A stretch of 64,000 nt of DNA. Origin: Flavihumibacter fluminis (GTDB taxonomy: Bacteria > Bacteroidota > Bacteroidia > Chitinophagales > Chitinophagaceae). A program made the position numbers and the translations under genes. The stretch spans positions 620,001 through 684,000 of the forward strand of contig NZ_JAKEVY010000003.1 in assembly GCF_021491375.1 (NCBI RefSeq), written 5' to 3'. The notes under the pieces are model-generated. The model searched no databases and was not told the origin of the DNA. It was given only the letters and a program-made list of their open reading frames with translations. Of the stretch, positions 33,684-41,985 are shown piece after piece (position 1 is the first letter of the stretch; each line of letters begins with the position of its first letter).

Positions 33684-36050
33684 ATGAAACGAGTTGGCTT
33701 TTTTATTTTATCCGCATTCCTATTAGTTGCTTCAATTGTTCAGGCTCAACAGTCTTTTACATTGAGCGGACGTATAACTGATATCAATAACCGAACTATT
33801 GCCAGGGCAACTGTTCGGTTATTGAATAGTGATGAAATACAAAGTACTGATGCCTCCGGCCAGTTTGAGTTCCGGCAATTAGCGCCAGGAAACTACCTGT
33901 TGGAAGTTACCGCTATTGGATATGCTATCGCAACCAAAGAAGTACAGATAAAACAAGCAGTTACAGACCTGACTATTCAGTTAACAGAATCGGTTGAGCA
34001 ACTGGATGAAGTGATTGTGAGTGCTGAGAAAAAGGAACAGCGACTGACTACTATTCCGTATAGCATCAGCTCTTTATCTGCGAAAGAAATCAATCAGTAC
34101 CGGTTATGGAATACGAGGGAGCTCACGGGTATTATACCCAATTATTTTGCGGGGCATTCCGGTGATGAAAGAAATGTAGTGGGCATACGTGGAATCACCA
34201 CAACATCCTATGATCCTGCTGTAGCAGTGTACGTGGATGGCGTCAATCAGTTCAGCCTGGATACTTATATCCCCCAGCTCAATGACGTGGAGCGAATTGA
34301 AGTGTTGCGTGGGCCGCAGGGAACTTTGTACGGTCGAAATGCCATGGGCGGTGTGATCAATATTATTACCAAACAGCCTTCGAACAAAACAAGGGCTTTT
34401 GTAGAACTGACCAATGGCAATTATGATCAGTTCAGGTATACGGCAGGTGTTCAGACACCGGTTGTCAAAGATCGTTTGTATTTTGGAGCAACAGCTTTGA
34501 TCCAGGGTAGGGATGGGTATTATACCAACGAGTTCAACAACAATAGTTTTGATGAACAGCAAACTATCAGCGGAAATTATTTTCTCAAATACCGCGTGAA
34601 TCAGCATTGGTCTGTTACTGCGAATTTTAAACATCAGAATAACCGCAACTGGGGAGCTTTCCCCCTCGTAAACGGGGTGGAAACGGCATTGGAAGAACCT
34701 TATAAACTAAGCCAGAATGCGGTGGGTAAAATGATTGATAATACCCAGAATGCGAGCCTGGCTGTGCAACATCGTTCTGATAAACTGTTATTCAGTTCAC
34801 AAACTGCCTTTCAGAAAAACTATCGGTACTATAATTCTCCGCTGGATGGTGATTTTTCTCCCCTGGATGCGGTTTCCATTATCAATGATTATGGCAAAGC
34901 ATATAACAAGGTTAGCGTGTGGACCCAGGAGTTCAGGTTAACTAATACACCTGCTGCATCCCGATTGAACTGGACTGCTGGAGCCTACCTGTTTTCCCAG
35001 CAGGCGCCGGTAAAACAGGCTACTTATTTTGGAGAAGATGCCGGGCTGATCGGGGTGCCCATGACCAATTTCTCTTCCATAACTACATCCAAAGCAAGCA
35101 ACCGCGGATTGGCATTTTTTGGGCAGCTGGAATATGCGATATCAGAAAAGTGGAATGTGCTGGCAGGATTGCGTTATGATTATGAATCCAAGAAGCTGAA
35201 TGTACTGGGAGAGTTCCAGCCGGAAGGTGCTGATCCAATGGTGACCCGTCCGGACACATCTGCGAAGGCCGGCTTCTCTGCGGTTTCTCCCAAAGTGGGT
35301 ATTAGTTATGAAGTGAATGAACAGGGAAGGCTTTTTGCCAACTTCACCCGTGGGTTCAGAACCGGTGGCTTAACCAGTCTGGGATCGGATCCCTCCCAGC
35401 CTCCCTTGTTTTCCTACAAACCTGAATACAGCTCGAACCTGGAATTGGGTTTCCGGCAGGAATTATGGAATCGCAAACTGCGCTTAGGTATTACAGTATT
35501 CTATACCGAATTAACGGATGCCCAGGTTCCAACCCTGGTGCTTCCTGATGCAATTACCATCACCCGGAATACCGGCAAACTGGTAAGTCGCGGTTTGGAA
35601 TTCGAACTTTCTTCCAAGCCACTTAAAGGACTGCAAGTTGATTACAATTTCGGAACCACCCGTGCGAAATACAGCTCGCTCAAGGTTTCCAGCAATGGCG
35701 ATGAAGTGGACCTGAGTGGCAGACGCCAGATCTTTACGCCGGCTGTTACTTCTATGCTGGCTGTTCAGTATGAGCGGATCGTATTTCCAAAAGCACATAT
35801 GGGTATTCGGGTACGGGGAGAATGGACCTATCTCGGTGAACAATATTTTAATTTATCGAACAGCATCCGGCAATCGCCTTACCAGTTGCTGAATGCCCGG
35901 GCAGGGATTTATACACGTCGTTCGGAATTTTATTTCTGGAGCAGGAATATCACCGACCAGCAATATATTTCCTATGCCTATGATTTTGGTGCGGTTCATA
36001 TTGCACCCCCTGCTACTTATGGGCTGACCTACCGGTATTCCATCAACTAA
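33684..36050 (+). CDS. TonB-dependent outer membrane receptor
   Basis: A 788-residue outer membrane transporter from the ATG at 33684 (the open frame starts at an upstream TTG). After the signal peptide (to about residue 22) comes a CarboxypepD_reg-like beta domain (SGRITDINNRTIARATVRLLNSD), then the plug with VRGITTTSYDPAVAVYVDG and RIEVLRGPQGTLYGRNAMGG, then the 22-strand barrel ending in TYGLTYRYSIN. No SusD partner is present, so this is not a classical SusC; it looks like the stand-alone TBDR type used for cofactors, iron chelates or small oligosaccharides. It is coupled to the redox lipoprotein upstream and ends in a terminator before rhaT, so it belongs to the upstream pair rather than to the rha operon transcript. 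Confidence 0.93.
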   Translation: MKRVGFFILSAFLLVASIVQAQQSFTLSGRITDINNRTIARATVRLLNSDEIQSTDASGQFEFRQLAPGNYLLEVTAIGYAIATKEVQIKQAVTDLTIQLTESVEQLDEVIVSAEKKEQRLTTIPYSISSLSAKEINQYRLWNTRELTGIIPNYFAGHSGDERNVVGIRGITTTSYDPAVAVYVDGVNQFSLDTYIPQLNDVERIEVLRGPQGTLYGRNAMGGVINIITKQPSNKTRAFVELTNGNYDQFRYTAGVQTPVVKDRLYFGATALIQGRDGYYTNEFNNNSFDEQQTISGNYFLKYRVNQHWSVTANFKHQNNRNWGAFPLVNGVETALEEPYKLSQNAVGKMIDNTQNASLAVQHRSDKLLFSSQTAFQKNYRYYNSPLDGDFSPLDAVSIINDYGKAYNKVSVWTQEFRLTNTPAASRLNWTAGAYLFSQQAPVKQATYFGEDAGLIGVPMTNFSSITTSKASNRGLAFFGQLEYAISEKWNVLAGLRYDYESKKLNVLGEFQPEGADPMVTRPDTSAKAGFSAVSPKVGISYEVNEQGRLFANFTRGFRTGGLTSLGSDPSQPPLFSYKPEYSSNLELGFRQELWNRKLRLGITVFYTELTDAQVPTLVLPDAITITRNTGKLVSRGLEFELSSKPLKGLQVDYNFGTTRAKYSSLKVSSNGDEVDLSGRRQIFTPAVTSMLAVQYERIVFPKAHMGIRVRGEWTYLGEQYFNLSNSIRQSPYQLLNARAGIYTRRSEFYFWSRNITDQQYISYAYDFGAVHIAPPATYGLTYRYSIN

Positions 36051-36059
36051 TTGCCGGTC

Positions 36060-36074
36060 GGGTAACCGACGGGT
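36060..36074 (+). repeat. GGGTAACCRACGGGT element, copy 3
   Basis: GGGTAACCGACGGGT, 9 nt after the receptor stop codon and 5 nt before a terminator. The same stop-element-terminator order is seen with copy 1 at 551. Confidence 0.6.
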
Positions 36075-36079
36075 AACTG

Positions 36080-36113
36080 CAGGACAGTTGAACAACAACT
36101 GTCCTGTATTTTT
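36080..36113 (+). terminator. Intrinsic terminator after the TonB-dependent receptor gene
   Basis: A perfect 11-bp stem, CAGGACAGTTG (36080-36090) and its complement (36096-36106), with a 5-nt loop, followed by TATTTTT. It separates the receptor from rhaT, which begins at 36119. Confidence 0.85.
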
Positions 36114-36118
36114 AAGGT

Positions 36119-37201
36119 ATGCAAGCCATATTAGGAGTACTTTTTCACTTTATAGGAGGATTTGCCTCCGGCAGTTTTTATATACCATACAAAAAAGTTA
36201 AGGGTTGGTCCTGGGAAACCTACTGGCTGATCGGAGGATTGTTTTCCTGGCTGATCGTGCCGCCTTTGGCTGCCTGGATCACTATCCCGGGTTTTGCGAC
36301 AATTATAGCAGAAACAAAGTTCTCCACGCTGGCACTCACCTATTTTTTTGGTCTGCTCTGGGGAATTGGCGGACTCACATACGGACTGGGTGTTCGCTAT
36401 CTTGGCGTGTCTTTGGGTAGCAGCATAATCCTGGGTTTATGTATGGTATTCGGCGCCCTGATCCCCGCAATTTATTACCAGTTTAACCCGGGTGAAGGCA
36501 AGGATACTATCGGCATGCTCACTGGCACCTATTGGGGAGTTACTATTTTAGCAGGATTAGCTATTTGTATTCTCGGCATCATCTGGTGTGGCAAAGCCGG
36601 TACACAAAAGGAAAAATTTCTTCAATCCGGAACAACCGATACTACAGCAAACCAGGAATATAAATTTGGAATCGGATTACTGGTTTCGATCATCAGTGGC
36701 ATCCTGAGTGCCTGCTTCAATTTCGGATTGGAAGCAGGAAAGCCCATGGCAAACACGGCGAATGAAATTTGGAAAGCAGCAAATACTGGTCAGGGTGAAT
36801 TTCTTTTCCAGAATAATGTTACCTACGTTGTGGTCTTATGGGGTGGACTCACCACCAACCTGATTTGGTGCCTGATTTTAAATTATCGCAATAAGACCTT
36901 TGGCGATTATAGCAGCAAAACCGTTCCGCTTGCAAAAAATCTGCTATTCTGTGCACTGGCAGGCACAACCTGGTTCCTGCAGTTTTTCTTCTACGGAATG
37001 GGCGAAAGCAAATTGGGGAATGGTCCAAGTTCCTGGATTCTTCATATGGCTTTTATTATACTGGTGGCTAATGCATGGGGATTAATTCTCAATGAGTGGA
37101 AAGGCACTCCTGTTAAGGCACGCAGAAATGTTATCATCGGAATTCTGTTGATCATATTGTCTGTATTGGTAGTTGGTTATGGCAATTCCATTCGAAACTG
37201 A
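36119..37201 (+). CDS. rhaT: L-rhamnose/proton symporter
   Basis: Imports L-rhamnose across the inner membrane with a proton. It has 360 residues with about ten membrane spans and belongs to the RhaT family. The N-terminus GVLFHFIGGFASGSFYIPYKKVKGWSWETYWL is diagnostic: E. coli RhaT has the same glycine/serine-rich start and KVKxWSWE loop. LLWGIGGLTYGLGVRYLGVSLGSS and the central CFNFGLEAGKPMA are also typical. It is the first gene of a tight four-gene operon rhaT-rhaEW-rhaI-rhaB (gaps of about 21, 41 and 9 bp). The terminator directly upstream leaves little room for its promoter, so some read-through from the receptor transcript is possible. Confidence 0.96.
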   Translation: MQAILGVLFHFIGGFASGSFYIPYKKVKGWSWETYWLIGGLFSWLIVPPLAAWITIPGFATIIAETKFSTLALTYFFGLLWGIGGLTYGLGVRYLGVSLGSSIILGLCMVFGALIPAIYYQFNPGEGKDTIGMLTGTYWGVTILAGLAICILGIIWCGKAGTQKEKFLQSGTTDTTANQEYKFGIGLLVSIISGILSACFNFGLEAGKPMANTANEIWKAANTGQGEFLFQNNVTYVVVLWGGLTTNLIWCLILNYRNKTFGDYSSKTVPLAKNLLFCALAGTTWFLQFFFYGMGESKLGNGPSSWILHMAFIILVANAWGLILNEWKGTPVKARRNVIIGILLIILSVLVVGYGNSIRN

Positions 37202-37222
37202 TCATTTATTTGAAACTTATAT

Positions 37223-39343
37223 ATGACAACTGCGACGGATCAATTTAAATATGTCAATTATTTATGGGATGCAGATAAAGCAGCTTCCCTGGAGGGTGAT
37301 GAAGTTGCGCTGCTCTTATACCGCTCCAATTTATTGGGTGCTGATTTACGGTTAACCAATTATGGTGGCGGTAATACATCCTGCAAACTTTTACAACCCG
37401 ATCCTCTTACCGGCGAGCCGACCGAAGTGATGTGGGTGAAAGGGTCCGGTGGTGATATAGGTACATTGAAAAAATCCGGATTGGCAGCATTGTATCTGAA
37501 CCGCCTGCATCAATTGGAAACTGTCTACAAAGGTATTGATATGGAAGACCAGATGGTGGAATTGTTTAATCATTGCATATATGATCTGAACAGCAAAGCA
37601 CCTTCTATTGACACACCCCTTCATGCATTTCTGCCCTTTAAACACATTGATCACCTGCACCCGGATGCAGCCATCGCGATTGCGGCTGCTAAAAATGGCA
37701 GGAAGATAACAGAGGAATTATTCAATGGAAAAATCGGATGGGTGGATTGGCAACGACCTGGCTTTGATCTTGGATTGAAATTACGGCAATGCTTAAGCGA
37801 AAATCCCGGAATAAGAGGAATTATGCTGGGCTCACATGGTTTATTTACCTGGGGAGATACAGCTTATGAATGTTATATCAATACCCTTGAAGTGGTGGAA
37901 CAGTGTGCTCAGTATATTGAACAAAAAGTGACGGCTAAAGTCCATCCATTCGGAGGCGAAAAAATCAAAGCTGCTTCAAAGGTCGATCGATATAAACAAG
38001 CGGCTGCATTGGCACCTGTACTTCGTGGATTTTGTAGCAGCCAGGTTTCCATGGTAGGGCATTTTACAGATGATGATCGTGTGCTACAGTTTATAAATTC
38101 GGTTAACCTTGACCGGTTGGCACCGATGGGTACCAGTTGTCCGGACCATTTTCTGAGAACAAAGATCAGTCCGCTCGTACTGGAAATTGCGCCGGATGCA
38201 GACTTGAGCAATACGGATTTGATTCGACAACGGTTAGCTCCTGCTTTTGAAGAATACCGTAACATGTATGCTGATTATTATACAGCATGTAAGCATCCTG
38301 ATAGTCCGGCTATGCGAGACCCCAACCCTGTAGTGATTTTATATCCGGGAATCGGGATGTTCACTTTTGCTAAGGACAAACAGACAGCCCGGGTAGCAGC
38401 GGAATTTTATATCAATGCAATTAATGTGATGCGTGGCGCGGAAGCAATCAGTGAATACACTGCGTTACCAAGACAGGAAGCATTTAATATCGAATACTGG
38501 TTACTGGAAGAAGCCAAACTGCAGCGCATGCCGAAGCCTAAAGTACTGACAGGGAAAATTGCGCTGGTTACCGGAAGTGCGGGTGGTATCGGGAAAGCCA
38601 TTGCAAAAAAATTCGCTGAAGAGGGAGCCTGTGTAGTGCTGAATGACCTGAATGAAGAACGATTGAAAAATGCTGAAACTGAATTTATTCACCAATTTGG
38701 AAAAGATCAGGTAAGATCGGTGCTTCTTGATGTAACGGATGGTACATCCATTCAATCCGCGTATGAAAATGTCGTTCTCCAATTTGGTGGAGTTGATATC
38801 ATCGTCAACAATGCAGGGATCAGTATTTCCAAATCTATAGCTGAACATAGTTTGGAAGAATGGGATCGTTTGTATGATATCCTGGTAAAGGGGCAATTCA
38901 TGGTATCAAAAGAAGGAATTACCATTCTTCGTAAACAGGGAATAGGAGGAGATATTGTGAACATTGTTTCAAAAAATGCAGTAGTGGCTGGCCCGAATAA
39001 TCCGGGTTATGGATCCGCGAAAGCAGCACAGGCACATTTGACAAGATTAATGGCGGCTGAATTAGGTGCGGATAAAATAAGAGTGAATGCTGTTAACCCC
39101 GATGCCGTTATCGCCGACAGCAATATCTGGTCAGGTGGATGGGCAGAAGGAAGAGCTAAAGCTTATGGTATTTCTGTAGAGGATTTGCCAGCCTACTATG
39201 CAAAAAGAACCTTGCTGAATGAAATCATTATTCCCGAAGATATTGCCAATGCCTGTTTTGCATTTGTGGGTGGATTATTGAAAAAATCAACCGGTAATGC
39301 GCTTAATGTGGATGGTGGAGTAGGGATGGCGTTCCTTCGCTAG
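37223..39343 (+). CDS. rhaEW: Bifunctional rhamnulose-1-phosphate aldolase / L-lactaldehyde dehydrogenase
   Basis: A 706-residue cytoplasmic fusion. The N-terminal class II aldolase/adducin-type half (about 1-410; TNYGGGNTSCKL, VKGSGGDIGTL, TPLHAFLPFKHIDHLHPDA and GSHGLFTWGD with zinc-binding histidines) splits rhamnulose-1-phosphate into dihydroxyacetone phosphate and L-lactaldehyde. The C-terminal SDR half (about 430-706; LVTGSAGGIGKAIA, IIVNNAGIS and the YGSAK active site) oxidises lactaldehyde to L-lactate. This RhaE-RhaW arrangement is known from several phyla and from Bacillus YuxG. The lactate product fits with lutABC, about 6 kb downstream in this window. Confidence 0.95.
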   Translation: MTTATDQFKYVNYLWDADKAASLEGDEVALLLYRSNLLGADLRLTNYGGGNTSCKLLQPDPLTGEPTEVMWVKGSGGDIGTLKKSGLAALYLNRLHQLETVYKGIDMEDQMVELFNHCIYDLNSKAPSIDTPLHAFLPFKHIDHLHPDAAIAIAAAKNGRKITEELFNGKIGWVDWQRPGFDLGLKLRQCLSENPGIRGIMLGSHGLFTWGDTAYECYINTLEVVEQCAQYIEQKVTAKVHPFGGEKIKAASKVDRYKQAAALAPVLRGFCSSQVSMVGHFTDDDRVLQFINSVNLDRLAPMGTSCPDHFLRTKISPLVLEIAPDADLSNTDLIRQRLAPAFEEYRNMYADYYTACKHPDSPAMRDPNPVVILYPGIGMFTFAKDKQTARVAAEFYINAINVMRGAEAISEYTALPRQEAFNIEYWLLEEAKLQRMPKPKVLTGKIALVTGSAGGIGKAIAKKFAEEGACVVLNDLNEERLKNAETEFIHQFGKDQVRSVLLDVTDGTSIQSAYENVVLQFGGVDIIVNNAGISISKSIAEHSLEEWDRLYDILVKGQFMVSKEGITILRKQGIGGDIVNIVSKNAVVAGPNNPGYGSAKAAQAHLTRLMAAELGADKIRVNAVNPDAVIADSNIWSGGWAEGRAKAYGISVEDLPAYYAKRTLLNEIIIPEDIANACFAFVGGLLKKSTGNALNVDGGVGMAFLR

Positions 39344-39384
39344 GGATTGTTTGAAAAGCGATAACTTACAAAAAACGATTGACT

Positions 39385-40659
39385 ATGCTTTTGGAAGGCT
39401 CTATAATTGAAAAACATAATGAACAGCGACTTCGCCGACATAACCTTAAACTAGCTTCACTGCAGGATGAATTCCCAGAAACAGAGCAAATCATCCGGCA
39501 GATCGAAGCCTTTCAGGTGGCGATCCCCAGTTGGGCTTTAGGAACAGGTGGTACAAGATTTGGTCGTTTTTCAGGAGGTGGCGAACCCCGTTCACTGGAA
39601 GAAAAAATGGAAGATGTTGGATTGCTGCACCAACTCAATCGGGCCAGTGGAGCAATATCATTGCATATTCCCTGGGATGTTCCGCAAGATCCTGCTGCTA
39701 TCAGAAAATTGGCTAAGGAATATGGGTTAACATTTGATGCGGTTAATTCGAATACCTTTCAGGATCAACCGCATCAGGCACTCAGTTATAAGTTCGGGTC
39801 ATTACAACACGTAGATAAGGCTGTACGTAAACAGGCAATTGACCATAACATTGCAGTGATTAAACATGGTGTTGAACTTGGTTCCAAAGCTATTACGGTC
39901 TGGCTATCGGATGGATCCTGTTTTCCCGGTCAATTAAATTTCAGAGGAGCATTTGAACGCACATTGGAAAGTTTGCAGGAAATCTATCAGGCACTTCCCG
40001 CGGATTGGAAGGTCTTTATCGAATACAAAGCGTTCGAGCCAAATTTTTACAGCATGACAGTAGGGGATTGGGGACAATCCTTACTCTATGCATCAAAGCT
40101 GGGCCCCAAAGCCTATACCCTTGTGGATCTTGGCCATCATCTGCCCAACGCGAATATTGAACAGATAGTAGCCTTGCTTTTGATGGAAGGTAAACTGGCA
40201 GGGTTTCATTTCAACGATAGCAAATACGGTGATGATGATCTGACTGTAGGCAGTATCAATCCTTACCAGCTGTTTTTAATATTCAATGAACTGGTAGAGG
40301 GTATGAATGCAAGAAATATGAATCATGCCAAAGACCTGGGTTGGATGATTGACGCCTCACACAATGTGAAAGATCCGCTGGAAGATCTGATGCAATCTGT
40401 TGAAGCTATTCTGATTGCCTATGCGCAAGCCTTATTGATTGACACGGCTGCGCTAAAACAGGCGCAGGCTGCCAATGATGTGGTTCGTTGCCAGGAACTA
40501 TTACAGGCTGCTTATCGTACAGATCTTCGACCACTCGTTGCGGAAGCACGATTTAGGAAGGGTGGTGCTTTGGAACCCCTTGAACTATTCCGGTCAGAAG
40601 CGTTACGAAACACATTGATTAAAAAAAGAGGAGAAAAAACGGTAGCAACCGGACTATAA
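39385..40659 (+). CDS. rhaI: L-rhamnose isomerase, Pseudomonas stutzeri type
   Basis: Converts L-rhamnose to L-rhamnulose. It has 424 residues from the ATG at 39385; the frame opens at a TTG six bases earlier. It is the TIM-barrel RhaI type (about 420-430 aa) and not the E. coli RhaA type. Signature stretches are WALGTGGTRFGRF, SLHIPWDVPQDP, WLSDGSCFPGQ, FIEYKAFEPNFYS, LVDLGHHLPNANIEQI and AGFHFNDSKYGDDDL, which hold the metal-binding Glu, Asp and His residues. It lies between the aldolase/dehydrogenase and kinase genes, which confirms the pathway order. Confidence 0.94.
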   Translation: MLLEGSIIEKHNEQRLRRHNLKLASLQDEFPETEQIIRQIEAFQVAIPSWALGTGGTRFGRFSGGGEPRSLEEKMEDVGLLHQLNRASGAISLHIPWDVPQDPAAIRKLAKEYGLTFDAVNSNTFQDQPHQALSYKFGSLQHVDKAVRKQAIDHNIAVIKHGVELGSKAITVWLSDGSCFPGQLNFRGAFERTLESLQEIYQALPADWKVFIEYKAFEPNFYSMTVGDWGQSLLYASKLGPKAYTLVDLGHHLPNANIEQIVALLLMEGKLAGFHFNDSKYGDDDLTVGSINPYQLFLIFNELVEGMNARNMNHAKDLGWMIDASHNVKDPLEDLMQSVEAILIAYAQALLIDTAALKQAQAANDVVRCQELLQAAYRTDLRPLVAEARFRKGGALEPLELFRSEALRNTLIKKRGEKTVATGL

Positions 40660-40668
40660 CCAGCGTGC

Positions 40669-41985
40669 ATGATTCCTATAGCTGTAACTGCTATTTTTGA
40701 TATTGGCAAAACCAATAAGAAACTGTTGTTGTTTGATGAACAACAGCGGGTAGTTGATCAGTATGCTGAACGCATTGAGGAATTAACCGATGAAGATGGT
40801 TTTCCCTGTGATGATATATTGGCGATTCGTCGCTTTATATTTTCTGCTCTCGATAGAATTATAGAAAACCCTGGCTGGAACCTTCAGGCAGTAAATTTCT
40901 CTGCCTATGGAGCAAGCCTGGTTTACCTGGATGAAAATGGTCAACCAATAACACCATTCTATAATTATTTAAAACCTTATCCTGACGAACTCTCAAAAGC
41001 ATTGTTCGAGAAATATGGAGGACAGGAATCCTGGTCGCGGGAAACAGCGTCTCCATACCTCGGAAGTCTGAATTCCGGCTTACAGCTTTACCGGTTGAAA
41101 GTGGAACAACCGGAATTGTTCAAACGGCTGAATTTCGCCCTTCATTTACCGCAGTATTGCTCTTATTTGTTAACCGGACTTCACAGTTCGGATTCAACCA
41201 GCATTGGTTGTCATACGGGTTTATGGGATTATGAAAAAAATGACTATCATGAATGGGTCCAACAGGAAGGCTTAACCGAAAAATTGGCTCCACTGTTTCC
41301 TTCGGATTATAAAGAACGCGTTCGATACAAGGGGCAGGCTTTCTGGTGTGGGATTGGCATGCACGATAGTTCCGCCGCTCTTGTTCCCTATCTTCAGCAG
41401 GCGGATAAAAAATTTGCATTGCTTTCTACGGGCACCTGGTGTATTACATTGAATCCATTTAATGAAGATCCGCTTACCAGTCAGGAGTTGGAATTGGATT
41501 GTCTTTGTTTTCTGAGTTGCGAAGGCAAACCGGTTAAAGCAAGCCGGCTCTTTGGAGGGCATGAACATGAAATCCAGGTAAAACGTATAGCCGATCATTT
41601 TCAACTATCAGTTGAGCAGGTGTTATCGGTTACAGTTGATGAAAACTTTACTCCGATACCATCCTCCTTTACACCTGCACCCGGTTCCCTGATTGAAAAG
41701 CTCGCCTTCCGTGATCGTTCCTTACAGGAATTTGCTTCAGCTTCGGAAGCCTATCACCAACTAATGTTTGATCTGATTACCTTACAGGCAGTATCGATTC
41801 GTTTAGTTGTTACTGAAGATATTGGTATTCTCTTTTTGGAAGGTGGTTTTGCGAGAAATGAACTCTTCATTCACTTTCTTAAACTTGCATTTCCCAAACT
41901 GACTATACAGTTTGGTGAGAACGCACAGGGTGCTGCTCTTGGAGCACTGTTGGTGCTGAAAGATTCAGTTGCTTCTTCTCTTTAG
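40669..41985 (+). CDS. rhaB: Rhamnulokinase, FGGY family
   Basis: Phosphorylates L-rhamnulose with ATP to rhamnulose-1-phosphate, the substrate of RhaEW. It has 438 residues of the FGGY kinase fold: phosphate-binding strand FDIGKTNKKLLLFD at the N-terminus, NFSAYGASLVYLDENG, GIGMHDSSAALVPYL, LLSTGTWCITLNP and the C-terminal ILFLEGGFARNELF and ENAQGAALGALLVL. It is about 50 residues shorter than E. coli RhaB, as in other Bacteroidota. It is the last gene of the rha operon. Its 3' end overlaps the convergent peptidase gene by 21 bp, with no terminator in between. Confidence 0.92.
   Translation: MIPIAVTAIFDIGKTNKKLLLFDEQQRVVDQYAERIEELTDEDGFPCDDILAIRRFIFSALDRIIENPGWNLQAVNFSAYGASLVYLDENGQPITPFYNYLKPYPDELSKALFEKYGGQESWSRETASPYLGSLNSGLQLYRLKVEQPELFKRLNFALHLPQYCSYLLTGLHSSDSTSIGCHTGLWDYEKNDYHEWVQQEGLTEKLAPLFPSDYKERVRYKGQAFWCGIGMHDSSAALVPYLQQADKKFALLSTGTWCITLNPFNEDPLTSQELELDCLCFLSCEGKPVKASRLFGGHEHEIQVKRIADHFQLSVEQVLSVTVDENFTPIPSSFTPAPGSLIEKLAFRDRSLQEFASASEAYHQLMFDLITLQAVSIRLVVTEDIGILFLEGGFARNELFIHFLKLAFPKLTIQFGENAQGAALGALLVLKDSVASSL

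Noticed and set aside
34104-34634. 176-residue antisense frame in the TonB receptor gene
   Set aside because: Opposite the plug and barrel start of the receptor; no recognisable motif.
33669-36050. TonB receptor as a SusC of a polysaccharide utilisation locus
   Set aside because: No SusD-like lipoprotein gene adjoins, and the receptor is shorter (about 790 residues) than typical SusC (about 1000).
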